Positions 13,796 through 23,029 of a DNA stretch of 64,000 nucleotides are shown here, one piece after another. The DNA lies in contig NZ_JOCF01000040.1 of the NCBI RefSeq assembly GCF_000720635.1, positions 7,142 through 71,141 on the forward strand, in the 5' to 3' direction. The position numbers and the translations under genes are program-made. The notes beneath the pieces are model-generated. The model had not been told where the DNA came from and made no database searches. It was given only the letters and a program-made list of their open reading frames with translations. This DNA comes from Streptomyces sp. NRRL WC-3742 (GTDB lineage Bacteria; Actinomycetota; Actinomycetes; Streptomycetales; Streptomycetaceae). The number at the start of each line of letters is the position of its first letter. Within the stretch, counting starts at the first letter, position 1.

Positions 13796-13957
13796 TCTTA
13801 AAGGATGTCTGGGATCGCCCCGCCGAATCCGGCGTGGGCTTCGGGTCATCCTATCAGCGCGCCGAGCGGCAAATGGACCTCCATCATTCCGCTTCAGCGG
13901 GTTAACGCCGCCGATGCACCGACGATGCGGGCCATTCGCACGACTGCCCCATTCGGC

Positions 13958-14000
13958 TTGACGCAACTACCTTACTCTACGTAACCTCACAGTGAGTTAC
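13958..14000 (+). promoter_or_regulatory. bldD promoter with overlapping BldD box
   Basis: The -35 TTGACG and -10 TAACCT are 18 bases apart. The 15-base sequence at 13986-14000 (CTCACAGTGAGTTAC) matches the published BldD consensus nTnACnC(A/T)GnGTnAn at all fixed positions but one (G for C at position 7). It overlaps the -10 and the expected transcription start, the right place for autorepression, which is established for BldD in S. coelicolor. Confidence 0.65.
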
Positions 14001-14088
14001 GAGACGGAGTTCGAACCCACCGGTAACGGCATCGACAATCGCCCGTGACCCACTACTGAACGCGAAGCAATCTCGTCCGGGGAGATCA

Positions 14089-14592
14089 ATGTCCAGCGAC
14101 TACGCGAAGCAGCTCGGAGGCAAGCTCCGAGCGATCCGCACTCAGCAGGGGCTCTCCCTGCACGGTGTCGAGGAGAAGTCCCAGGGGCGCTGGAAGGCAG
14201 TCGTCGTCGGCTCGTACGAGCGCGGCGACCGTGCGGTCACCGTGCAGCGGCTGGCCGAACTGGCGGAGTTCTACGGCGTCCCGGTGCAGGAGCTGCTGCC
14301 CGGCGGCACCCCCGGCGGCGCGGCCGAGCCGCCTCCGCGCCTGGTCCTCGACCTGGAGAGACTGACCCAGGTCCCTTCCGAGAAGGCCGGCCCGCTGCAG
14401 CGCTACGCGGCGACCATCCAGAGCCAGCGCGGCGACTACAACGGCAAGGTGCTCTCGATCCGCCAGGACGACCTGCGCACCCTGGCCGTGATCTACGACC
14501 AGTCGCCGTCGATCCTCACCGAGCAGCTGATCTCCTGGGGCGTGCTGAACCCCGACGCGCGCCGCGCGGTGCGCGAGGAGGAGGCGAGCTGA
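14089..14592 (+). CDS. bldD: Developmental master repressor BldD
   Basis: BldD represses sporulation genes during vegetative growth; it dimerises around a cyclic-di-GMP tetramer. The 167-residue product has an N-terminal XRE-type helix-turn-helix (about residues 9-70) and a C-terminal nucleotide-binding domain. The c-di-GMP signature RGD-X8-RQDD is intact (R114-D116 and R125-D128), so ligand control should be preserved. The ATG has GGGGAGAT upstream. It is monocistronic, with its own promoter and BldD box, and a strong hairpin 70 bases past the stop. Confidence 0.98.
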   Translation: MSSDYAKQLGGKLRAIRTQQGLSLHGVEEKSQGRWKAVVVGSYERGDRAVTVQRLAELAEFYGVPVQELLPGGTPGGAAEPPPRLVLDLERLTQVPSEKAGPLQRYAATIQSQRGDYNGKVLSIRQDDLRTLAVIYDQSPSILTEQLISWGVLNPDARRAVREEEAS

Positions 14593-14660
14593 CGCTCGCC
14601 TCACCGGCTCCGGCCAGGAGAAACCCTCCAACGGCCGGCGGGCCGCACGCAGAAACGTCA

Positions 14661-14695
14661 CGGCGCGGCAGCCCGGTTCTCCGGGGGCCGCGCCG
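14661..14695. terminator. Bidirectional terminator between bldD and the convergent gene
   Basis: The arms CGGCGCGGC and GCCGCGCCG enclose an inner CCCGG/CCGGG stem with a TTCT loop, giving a long, nearly perfect GC hairpin. It lies between two convergent genes and can serve both. Confidence 0.7.
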
Positions 14696-14747
14696 CGGCG
14701 CGTGCGGTCGGTGCGCGCCGGCGTGCGTCAACCTGCGTCAACGCGTC

Positions 14748-15683
14748 TCAGCAGACCGTCCCCAGGCTGTAGCCCGGCCGGGCGGCCACGCCGTCCAGCC
14801 GCACCGGCCGGTCCGCCGGCGCCCAGTCCGGCCCGCCGCTGGACCAGGCCCAGGCCGCCGGCAGGTACTCCCCGCAGGTCGCCGCCGAGCCCTGCGAGCC
14901 GTGCAGCACCGCGACGCCCGGCAGCTCCAGCGCCAGCCCGGCGCACAGCACGGCGCAGACCAGCTCCATGTCCTCGTCGTTGATCCGCACGACGCCGTCC
15001 TCCCACTGGAGCACCCGCGCCGAGGCCGTCAGCCGCCCGCCCGGCGCGTCCACCCTCAGGCGCAGCTCGTACACCCCGGCGCCCGCGCCGACGAGCATCC
15101 GGCGGAACACCTCGCCGCCGCGCTGGTAGGCGGCCCGGACCCAGCGCGCATGCTCCTCGTCGACGCAGTCCTCGTCGACCTCTCCCCCGCCGCCGTACAG
15201 CGCGCCGTCCAGCAGCAGGTCGGCGTGGCACAGCGTCAGCCCGTTCTCCCGGGCGCGAACCAGGCGCGGCAGGAAGTCCCCTGACAGCTCCTCACCCTGA
15301 TACGGAAGCAGCTGGGTGCGCAGCGGCGGGTTGACGAGGTAGCGGTCGCGGGCGGAGGGTTCGGCCGGGTCCAGCCCGTGCAGCAGACAGAACTCGGCGA
15401 AGTCCTGCGGGTGGAACATCCGGGCGCGGACGGTGTCGAAGCGCTCCAGCGCGTCCCCGAGCAGTTCGGCCGTCTCGGCCAGGTAGCGGTCGAAGTCGGC
15501 GGCGTCGGAGACGCCCCAGTCGCGGGCCCGCTCGAAGTCGGCGGCACTGGTGAGCACCCCGATGACGAACGCCTGCTCGGCCCCCTCGGCGTGCTGGCGC
15601 CGGTGCGGCACCCGGGCGAGCGGACGATGGCCGCCACCGGCGCGGTCGGGGTTACGGCGGGCGCGGCCCTGGTCGCTGCTCAT
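14748..15683 (-). CDS. Conserved-looking protein of unknown function
   Basis: I do not recognise this 311-residue protein. It begins with a basic, low-complexity stretch (DQGRARRNPDRAGGGHRPLARVPHR) that looks disordered. An acidic globular domain follows with several tryptophans and cysteines, no signal peptide and no membrane helix. The start is the ATG giving MSSDQGRARR, preceded by AGGAG at 7 bases; an upstream extension of 52 residues has no support. It sits between bldD and a thioesterase gene, an interval where from memory S. coelicolor has nusB directly after bldD, so it may be a lineage-specific insertion. Confidence 0.7.
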   Translation of the reverse strand: MSSDQGRARRNPDRAGGGHRPLARVPHRRQHAEGAEQAFVIGVLTSAADFERARDWGVSDAADFDRYLAETAELLGDALERFDTVRARMFHPQDFAEFCLLHGLDPAEPSARDRYLVNPPLRTQLLPYQGEELSGDFLPRLVRARENGLTLCHADLLLDGALYGGGGEVDEDCVDEEHARWVRAAYQRGGEVFRRMLVGAGAGVYELRLRVDAPGGRLTASARVLQWEDGVVRINDEDMELVCAVLCAGLALELPGVAVLHGSQGSAATCGEYLPAAWAWSSGGPDWAPADRPVRLDGVAARPGYSLGTVC

Positions 15684-15849
15684 CGGTGGCTCCTGGCGTC
15701 GGCGGGTGACGGTCGGCGGCCGGTCGGCCGCTGACCGTCTTCCTCCCCATCGCCGGGCGCCGCACACGTACGGCGTGTCACAGGAATGTAACCGAACGTG
15801 AGTCTGATTTTTCCGCCTCCGTAAGCGCCTGGGCGTCACGGCGCAAGGG

Positions 15850-16677
15850 TCACGCGCTACGCGGCACCCGGGCCAGCTGGCGGGACTGCGCGACCAGGCG
15901 GCCCGTCTCGTCCCAGACCTCGGCGTCCTCCTCGAAGTACCCGCCGGCCAGGTTGCGGGTGGCGTGGACGACCCGAAGCCAGCCGGGCGCCGGCTTGGCC
16001 CGCAGGTGGACGGTCAGCTCCACGGTCGGGGCCCAGCCGGGCATGCCCAGGTCGAAGGTGACCGGCGGCAGCGCGTCGGCGACCAGCAGGAGCACCAGCG
16101 GGTCCGGCTCGCGGCCGTCGGCGAGGCGGAACCAGCCCTGGATGCGCCCCTGGCCCGAGGGCTGGCCGAGCGCCCAGCCGACGGTGGCCGGGTCCAGGCG
16201 CAGGTCGAAGCGCTCCAGCAGGGCGGCCTGCTCGACGAGTTGGCGGGGCGCGTGCTCGATGCCGATGCACCGGTCCGGCGGCGGCAGCTGCGGCGGGGTC
16301 GCGGTGGTGCGCACCTCGCCCTCCAGGGAGCCGAGGTCGCCGTGGCTGGCGACCACGCGCAGCCGTTCGACGCCGTCCTGGCTGAGCGAGGCGGTGCCGG
16401 TGGAGAGCCCGCGGCCGCTGCGCAGCACCTCGGTGCGGACGGTGGCCGGGCCGGGGGTGGAGGCGGAGAGGTAGTAACCGCTGATCGAGACCGGGTCCGG
16501 GTGCTCCCCGTGCTCCAGCGAGAGGGCGTGTGCGGCCACGGCGAGCAGCAGCCCGCCGTTGACGCCGCCGCCGATCTGCCAGCCCTCGCCCAGTTCGCCG
16601 TCGTAGCGGCCGGGCTCCTCGGAGTGTCTGGTCAGGGCGATGCCCTGGTCGAACTCGCTGCGGGTCGCGGTGGTCAT
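15850..16677 (-). CDS. TesB-like double-hotdog acyl-CoA thioesterase
   Basis: The 275-residue protein has two hotdog domains. The first (about residues 20-120) has GWQIGGGVNGGLLLAVAAHA at the substrate helix, and the second spans about 160-270. The second half carries residues in places that match the TesB catalytic trio: Asp in LLVADALPP, Thr in PTVELTVHLR and Gln in LVAQSRQLARV. A hydrolytic role on acyl-CoA in the cytosol is inferred; the substrate is unknown. The ATG giving MTTATRSEF was chosen over an upstream in-frame start. It lies downstream of nusB behind a terminator, so it is probably transcribed separately. Confidence 0.78.
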   Translation of the reverse strand: MTTATRSEFDQGIALTRHSEEPGRYDGELGEGWQIGGGVNGGLLLAVAAHALSLEHGEHPDPVSISGYYLSASTPGPATVRTEVLRSGRGLSTGTASLSQDGVERLRVVASHGDLGSLEGEVRTTATPPQLPPPDRCIGIEHAPRQLVEQAALLERFDLRLDPATVGWALGQPSGQGRIQGWFRLADGREPDPLVLLLVADALPPVTFDLGMPGWAPTVELTVHLRAKPAPGWLRVVHATRNLAGGYFEEDAEVWDETGRLVAQSRQLARVPRSA

Positions 16678-16768
16678 GGGAGGTGGCCTGCCCTTCGCAC
16701 GGGTTGTTCCGGTCGCCAAGTTACCGGCGAGTAGGACACCACCTTACGCCGCCCGGGTGAAGCGCGGA

Positions 16769-16805
16769 ACGGCCGTCGGCCCGGAGGATCCGGACCGACG
16801 GCCGT
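16769..16805 (-). terminator. Terminator after nusB
   Basis: The arms ACGGCCGTCGG (16769-16779) and CCGACGGCCGT (16795-16805) form a perfect 11-bp stem. An inner CCGGA/TCCGG pairing extends it. It lies about 55 bases beyond the nusB stop. Confidence 0.75.
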
Positions 16806-16806
16806 G

Positions 16807-16833
16807 CTGTTCGTACTGTTCGCGCTGTTCGTG
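16807..16833. repeat. Three 9-bp tandem units downstream of nusB
   Basis: The units CTGTTCGTA, CTGTTCGCG and CTGTTCGTG follow each other directly, differing only in the last two bases. They lie between the nusB stop and its terminator hairpin and are probably slippage-derived; no function is evident. Confidence 0.6.
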
Positions 16834-16860
16834 CGCCCGGCAAGATCCGCCGGACAGGCC

Positions 16861-17298
16861 CTAGCGGCGGATGCTCGGCTTCAGCTCCAGGAACCGGGCC
16901 AGCATGCCGTTGACGAACGCCGGGGAGTCGTCCGTGGAGAACTCCTTGGCGATCTCGACGGCCTCGTCCAGGACGACCGCGTCCGGGACGCCGTCCTCCC
17001 AGATCAGCTCGTACGCGCCGAGGCGCAGCACGTTCCGGTCGACCATCGGCATGCGGTCGAGCTCCCAGCCCACCGCGTACTGCTCGATCAGGTCGTCGAT
17101 CCGGCGGGCGTGCTGGACGTACCCCTCGATGAGCTCCATCGTGTACTCGGCGACCTGCGGGGTGCCCTCGTCGGGCTTGGGCTCGCGGGCGCGGGCCACC
17201 CAGTCGGCGAGGACCTGCTGCGGGTCGACCCCGCGGTGGTCGGCCTCGAAGAGGATCTGGAAGGCCCTGGTACGGGCCTTGCTACGTGCGGCCGACAC
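16861..17298 (-). CDS. nusB: Transcription antitermination factor NusB
   Basis: NusB binds BoxA RNA together with NusE (S10) to promote antitermination on rRNA operons. The 145-residue all-helical protein has the family features ARTRAFQILFEAD at the N-terminus, the central DRNVLRLGAYELIW motif and DEAVEIAKEFSTDDSPAFVNGML toward the end. It begins at GTG four bases after efp stops, so the two are probably co-transcribed and coupled. The order pepP-like, efp, nusB is typical of actinobacteria. Confidence 0.97.
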   Translation of the reverse strand: MSAARSKARTRAFQILFEADHRGVDPQQVLADWVARAREPKPDEGTPQVAEYTMELIEGYVQHARRIDDLIEQYAVGWELDRMPMVDRNVLRLGAYELIWEDGVPDAVVLDEAVEIAKEFSTDDSPAFVNGMLARFLELKPSIRR

Positions 17299-17302
17299 GG
17301 AC

Positions 17303-17866
17303 TTACTTCACCCGGCCGAGGTAGCTGCCGTCGCGGGTGTCGACCTTGACCTTCTCACCGGTGGTGATGAAGAGCGGCACCTGGATCTCGGCGCCGGTCT
17401 CCAGGGTGGCCGGCTTGGTGCCACCGGTGGAGCGGTCGCCCTGGACGCCCGGCTCGGTCTCGGCGATGAGGAGCTCGACCGAGGTCGGGAGCTCGATGTA
17501 GAGGACGGCGCCCTCGTTCGTGGCGACCAGGGCCTCGAAGCCCTCGAGCAGGTAGTCGGCGGCGTCGCCGACAACGGCCTTCTCGATGGTGATCTGGTCG
17601 TAGGTGTCCATGTCCATGAACACGAAGTTCTCGCCGTCCTTGTACGAGAACTGCATGCCGCGCTTGTCGACGTTGGCGGTCTCGACCTTGGTCCCGGCGT
17701 TGAAGGTCTTGTCGACGACCTTGCCCGTCAGGACCTCCTTGAGCTTCGTCCGCACGAACGCCGGGCCCTTGCCGGGCTTGACGTGCTGGAACTCGACGAC
17801 GGACCAGAGCTTGCCGCCCTCCAGCTTGAGGACCATGCCGTTCTTGAGATCGTTCGTGGAAGCCAC
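17303..17866 (-). CDS. efp: Translation elongation factor P
   Basis: EF-P relieves ribosome stalling at polyproline stretches. The 187-residue protein has the usual three beta-barrel domains. The acceptor loop reads PGKGP (residues 31-35), the symmetric loop reported to let actinobacterial EF-P work without post-translational modification of the lysine. No EpmA/EpmB-like modification gene is visible nearby. The GTG start gives [13 protein letters not shown]. Nearby proteins with proline runs (the P-loop protein at 20020-20868 has ten consecutive prolines) are plausible clients. Confidence 0.97.
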   Translation of the reverse strand: MASTNDLKNGMVLKLEGGKLWSVVEFQHVKPGKGPAFVRTKLKEVLTGKVVDKTFNAGTKVETANVDKRGMQFSYKDGENFVFMDMDTYDQITIEKAVVGDAADYLLEGFEALVATNEGAVLYIELPTSVELLIAETEPGVQGDRSTGGTKPATLETGAEIQVPLFITTGEKVKVDTRDGSYLGRVK

Positions 17867-17921
17867 GGTCGCACTTACTCCTGGATATAGCTGTCAAGGA
17901 ACCAAGGGTCGCGTCCTGCCT

Positions 17922-19028
17922 TCACAGGGCGAGGAGCTCCTTGGTGGTGATGGTGAGCAGCTCGGGCCCGCCCTCTTCGAGGGGGCGTACGACGAGCGTG
18001 TCCTCGATCCGGACCCCGCCCTTGCCCGGGAGGTGGACTCCAGGGCCGACGGTGACCGGCACGCGGCTGTCCAGTTTACCCATGTCCGTCGGGCCCAGGC
18101 GCGGCGCCTCCCGGATCTCCAGCCCGATGCCGTGCCCGATCGGGTGCGCGGACGCCTCCGGGTACCCGGCCGCCTCCAGCACCTGCCGCGCGGCCCGGTC
18201 GGGCACGCACTGCTCCGCCCCCGGCTCCAGGGCCTCCCGGCCGGCCCGCTGGGCGCGGAAGACCAGCCGGTGCAGCTCCACCTGCCAGGGCGCGGGGGCG
18301 GCGCCGATCACGAAGGTCCGGGCGGTGGAGACCCCGTACCCGCGGTACTGCGCGCCGAGCACCACGGTCAGGAAGTCTCCCTCCTCCACCCGGCGGTCGG
18401 TGGGCTGGTGGGCGCCCTGGCCGGAGTGGCTGCCGGTGCCCACGGAGACCGGGAAGGCGGCCCGGTCGGCGCCGTGGTCGATCATCCGGCGCTCCAGCTC
18501 CATGGCCAGGTGCCGCTCGGTACGGCCGACCAGGATCGACTCCAGCAGCTCGCCGAGCGCCTGGTCGGCGATCTCGGCGGCGACCCGCAGATCGGCGATC
18601 TCGTGCTCGTCCTTGACCACCCGAAGCCGCTCCACCACCGGCCCGAGGCCGGTCAGCCGCGCGCCCTCCAGCAGGGCCGCCACCGCGCGGTGGCGGCTGA
18701 CGGTCAGGTCGTGCTCCTCCACCGCCAGGCCCGCCACGCCCAGCCGCGCGGCAGTCTCCGCGGCGGCGAGGGCGGTGTCCGACCCGGCGGGCACCGACGC
18801 CTGCTCCACCTCGGGCGCGATGAGGTGCTCCCCCGCGTCGTCCGGCGGCAGGTCGTCCGGCAGCGTGAGCAGCGCCCGTTCCCTGGTCAGCAGCAGCGTC
18901 GCCCCGCAGGGCGCGCAGCCCGTCAGGTACCGCACGTTCGCCGCCCGCGTCACCAGCGCCGCGTCGACCCCCGACGCACCGCAGTGCTCCCTCACCCGCT
19001 CCCGGCGGGCCGCGTACGCATCCACCAT
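17922..19028 (-). CDS. M24 (aminopeptidase P-like) protein, probable pseudoenzyme
   Basis: The 368-residue protein has the creatinase-type N-terminal domain (about 1-130) and the pita-bread M24 fold (about 140-350). True M24 metallopeptidases need five metal ligands. Here the first Asp position is V223 (VVLGAQ), the second is S234 (GYGVSTART), the shuttle His is R306 (LEIREAP) and the first Glu is G328 (VTVGPG). Only H299 (GHG) and E342 (RIEDT) remain. Catalysis by the usual mechanism is therefore unlikely, and a binding or regulatory role is possible. The ATG gives MVDAYAARRE. It precedes efp by 55 bases, as in other streptomycetes, where from memory similar substitutions occur. Confidence 0.88.
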   Translation of the reverse strand: MVDAYAARRERVREHCGASGVDAALVTRAANVRYLTGCAPCGATLLLTRERALLTLPDDLPPDDAGEHLIAPEVEQASVPAGSDTALAAAETAARLGVAGLAVEEHDLTVSRHRAVAALLEGARLTGLGPVVERLRVVKDEHEIADLRVAAEIADQALGELLESILVGRTERHLAMELERRMIDHGADRAAFPVSVGTGSHSGQGAHQPTDRRVEEGDFLTVVLGAQYRGYGVSTARTFVIGAAPAPWQVELHRLVFRAQRAGREALEPGAEQCVPDRAARQVLEAAGYPEASAHPIGHGIGLEIREAPRLGPTDMGKLDSRVPVTVGPGVHLPGKGGVRIEDTLVVRPLEEGGPELLTITTKELLAL

Positions 19029-19104
19029 GCCCCGAGCCTACGGACCCCCGCCCCGGCCCGCCCCCCGAGAGACGGCGCGGCGGGGGTTCATCGGGGCGGC
19101 GGCC

Positions 19105-19914
19105 TCACACCGTCTGGCAGGACGGGCACCAGAACAGGTTCCGCGCGGCGTGCTCCTCCGTGCGCACCTCGGTGCCGCAGACCAGGCAGGGCATGGCCGC
19201 GCGCCGGTACACGTACACCTCGCCGCCGTGGTCGTCCTTGCGCGGCGGGCGGCCCATCGCCTCGGGCGTGTGCTCGGGCCGGACGGTGTCGATCCGCCCG
19301 GCGCCGACGCCCTCGCGCATCAGGGCCACGAGGTCGGCCCAGATCGCGTCCCACTCCCGGCGGGTGAGCTCGCGCCCGGCCCGGTGCGGGTCGATGCCGT
19401 GCCGGAAGAGCACCTCCGCCCGGTAGACGTTGCCCACCCCGGCCAGCACCTTCTGGTCCATCAGCAGCGCGGCCACGGTCGTACGGCTGGCGGACACCCG
19501 GCGCCAGGCGGCCTCCGGGTCGGCGTCCGCGCGCAGCGGGTCCGGCCCGAGCCGGGCGGCGACGGAAGCCTTCTGGGCCTCGGTGACCAGCGCGCAGGTG
19601 TTGGGACCGCGCAGGTCCGCGTAGCCGTCCTCGTTCTCCAGCCGCAGCCGGATCATCCCGACCGGGTCGGGCGCCTCGCCCTCGCCGAAGGTGAACCCGC
19701 CGTACAGCCCGAGGTGGACGTGCACCCAGCCGCCCTCCTCGAAGCCGAGGAACAGGTGCTTGCCGAACGCCTCGGCGCCGGTGAGCAGTTGGCCGTCGAT
19801 CACCTTCGCCTCGTCGGCGAAGCGGCCCTGCGGGCTGGTGACGCGGACGGCACGGCCGCCGAAGGCCCTGCGGTTCTCGGCGGCGAGACGGTGGATGATG
19901 TGGCCTTCGGGCAC
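19105..19914 (-). CDS. Nei/Fpg-family DNA glycosylase-AP lyase
   Basis: This base-excision repair enzyme removes oxidised bases and nicks at the abasic site. Two in-frame GTG codons lie six bases apart. The second was chosen because it gives MPEGHIIHRL, leaving the catalytic Pro at the N-terminus after Met removal and Glu next to it, and because GGGAGG lies 8 bases upstream (only 2 from the first GTG). The 269-residue protein has the conserved Lys in AFGKHLFLGF and the helix-two-turn-helix LLMDQKVLAGVGNVYRAEVL. It ends in a four-Cys zinc finger (CLVCGT...CPSC). The PEGH start points to the Nei side of the family; which oxidised bases it prefers cannot be read from sequence. Confidence 0.9.
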   Translation of the reverse strand: MPEGHIIHRLAAENRRAFGGRAVRVTSPQGRFADEAKVIDGQLLTGAEAFGKHLFLGFEEGGWVHVHLGLYGGFTFGEGEAPDPVGMIRLRLENEDGYADLRGPNTCALVTEAQKASVAARLGPDPLRADADPEAAWRRVSASRTTVAALLMDQKVLAGVGNVYRAEVLFRHGIDPHRAGRELTRREWDAIWADLVALMREGVGAGRIDTVRPEHTPEAMGRPPRKDDHGGEVYVYRRAAMPCLVCGTEVRTEEHAARNLFWCPSCQTV

Positions 19915-20000
19915 GGGCACGACCTCCCACGGACGGTTCGACTGGGACTGCGTCCATCATCCCAGCCGCCACCGACACCCCCGGCCGCTCCGGCAGCCGC

Positions 20001-20032
20001 AGGTCGGCGCACGGGCAGGTCAGCGCACGGGC
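20001..20032. repeat. Two 16-bp direct repeats over the stop of the P-loop gene
   Basis: AGGTCGGCGCACGGGC is followed directly by AGGTCAGCGCACGGGC (one difference). The stop codon of the P-loop protein gene (20020-20022) falls inside the second copy, so a duplication has touched the 3' end of that gene. Confidence 0.65.
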
Positions 20033-20868
20033 TGGCCCGTCAACCGGGCCAGGATCACCCGGTCCAGCTCGGCGGCCGTCCCGGCCACGTCCAGGTAGGA
20101 GTTGTCGATGATCGGCAGCCCGGAGTTGTACCAGCCCGCCATCCGCCCGTGGATGCGCGCCACCTCCTCGTCCCCGAGCCGCCGGGTGCCGCTGCGGCGG
20201 GCGTTGCGGCGCAGCACCGAGTCCAGGCTCGGCAGCAGCACCACGGGGATCATGCCGGGGCCGATGTGCCGCTTCCAGCCGCCGAGGCCGATGGCCGGGC
20301 GGTCCGGGAAGACCGCGTCGTCGATGATGCAGGAGATGCCGTTGGCCAGGTAGTTGCGGCAGGCGAAGCCGCAGGTCCGGCGGGCCAGGCGGTACTGCGC
20401 CTCGGAGGCGTTGTTCCAGCCGGCCTGCGGGTTGGCGAAGCCTGCCTGCACCCACTCGCGGACGTCGTCCAGGCTGATGTGCGCGGTCGGGGTCGGCCGG
20501 CGCTCGGCCCAGTAGCGGGCGACGGTGGTCTTCCCCGCCCCGGCGGGCCCGATGAGCAGCACCGCGATCGGCCCGGCGGGCGCGTGCGGGCGCGGCGGGT
20601 GGGCGGGCAGCTGGACGGGCGTTCCGGCGGGCAGCACGAAGTGCCCGGTGCCGCCGGGCGGCATGGGCAGGGCCTGCAGCTGGACGGTCCCGTGCCCGGC
20701 GTGCGCGGGTGCGGGCTGGGCGGCCGGCCCCGGACGGACGGGCCGCGCGGGCGGGGGTGGCGGAGGCGGCGGCGGAACGGGCGCTCCCGCGCCCGTGCCC
20801 TGGCCCGTCCGCACCGGCGGAGCGGCGGGACGCGGCGGGACCTGCCCACCTGCGGCGTACTGCGTCAC
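20020..20868 (-). CDS. P-loop ATPase/kinase with proline-rich N-terminus (zeta-toxin-like)
   Basis: The 282-residue protein begins with about 100 low-complexity residues rich in Pro, Ala and Gly, including ten consecutive prolines (about 32-40). A Walker A loop follows (IGPAGAGKTT, about 107-115). The rest, with HISLDDVREW and ISCIIDDAVFPDRP, resembles AAA_33/zeta-toxin or chloramphenicol-phosphotransferase-like small-molecule kinases; the substrate is unknown. The start is a GTG (MTQYAAGGQ) with GGGAGGG six bases upstream. It lies downstream of aroQ, behind a terminator-like hairpin. No antitoxin partner is seen, so a toxin role is not claimed. Confidence 0.8.
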   Translation of the reverse strand: MTQYAAGGQVPPRPAAPPVRTGQGTGAGAPVPPPPPPPPPARPVRPGPAAQPAPAHAGHGTVQLQALPMPPGGTGHFVLPAGTPVQLPAHPPRPHAPAGPIAVLLIGPAGAGKTTVARYWAERRPTPTAHISLDDVREWVQAGFANPQAGWNNASEAQYRLARRTCGFACRNYLANGISCIIDDAVFPDRPAIGLGGWKRHIGPGMIPVVLLPSLDSVLRRNARRSGTRRLGDEEVARIHGRMAGWYNSGLPIIDNSYLDVAGTAAELDRVILARLTGQPVR

Positions 20869-20907
20869 GGCACCCTCCCGACACCTCTCAGCGGGGACAT
20901 TACACGG

Positions 20908-20942
20908 CGGCCCGGCGGCGGGCACAGTCCGCCACCGGGCCG
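20908..20942 (-). terminator. Terminator after aroQ
   Basis: The outer arms CGGCCCGG and CCGGGCCG and inner arms GGCGG and CCGCC form a 13-bp stem interrupted by one C/A mismatch. It starts 22 bases after the aroQ stop and ends before the P-loop gene. Confidence 0.7.
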
Positions 20943-20964
20943 TCGGCAAGGCCCTGCCCGGCCG

Positions 20965-23007
<2,043 letters not shown>

Positions 23008-23029
23008 GCCCCTGCCTCGCTTCGCTCGC

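Larger units (their letters stand above)
13759..14088. promoter_or_regulatory. Divergent pyrR/bldD intergenic region
   Basis: This 330-base gap holds two outward transcription units and no gene. Toward pyrR, a TAGGAT -10 hexamer (13848-13853, minus strand) lies about 90 bases from the ATG, without a good -35, followed by the PyrR-type hairpin. Toward bldD, TTGACG (13958-13963), an 18-base spacer and TAACCT (13982-13987) form a good promoter. The middle (about 13860-13950) shows nothing recognisable. Confidence 0.6.

Noticed and set aside
20020..20868. Toxin-antitoxin system based on the zeta-like kinase
   Set aside because: No adjacent small antitoxin gene; flanked by aroQ and a DNA glycosylase on a conserved housekeeping stretch.
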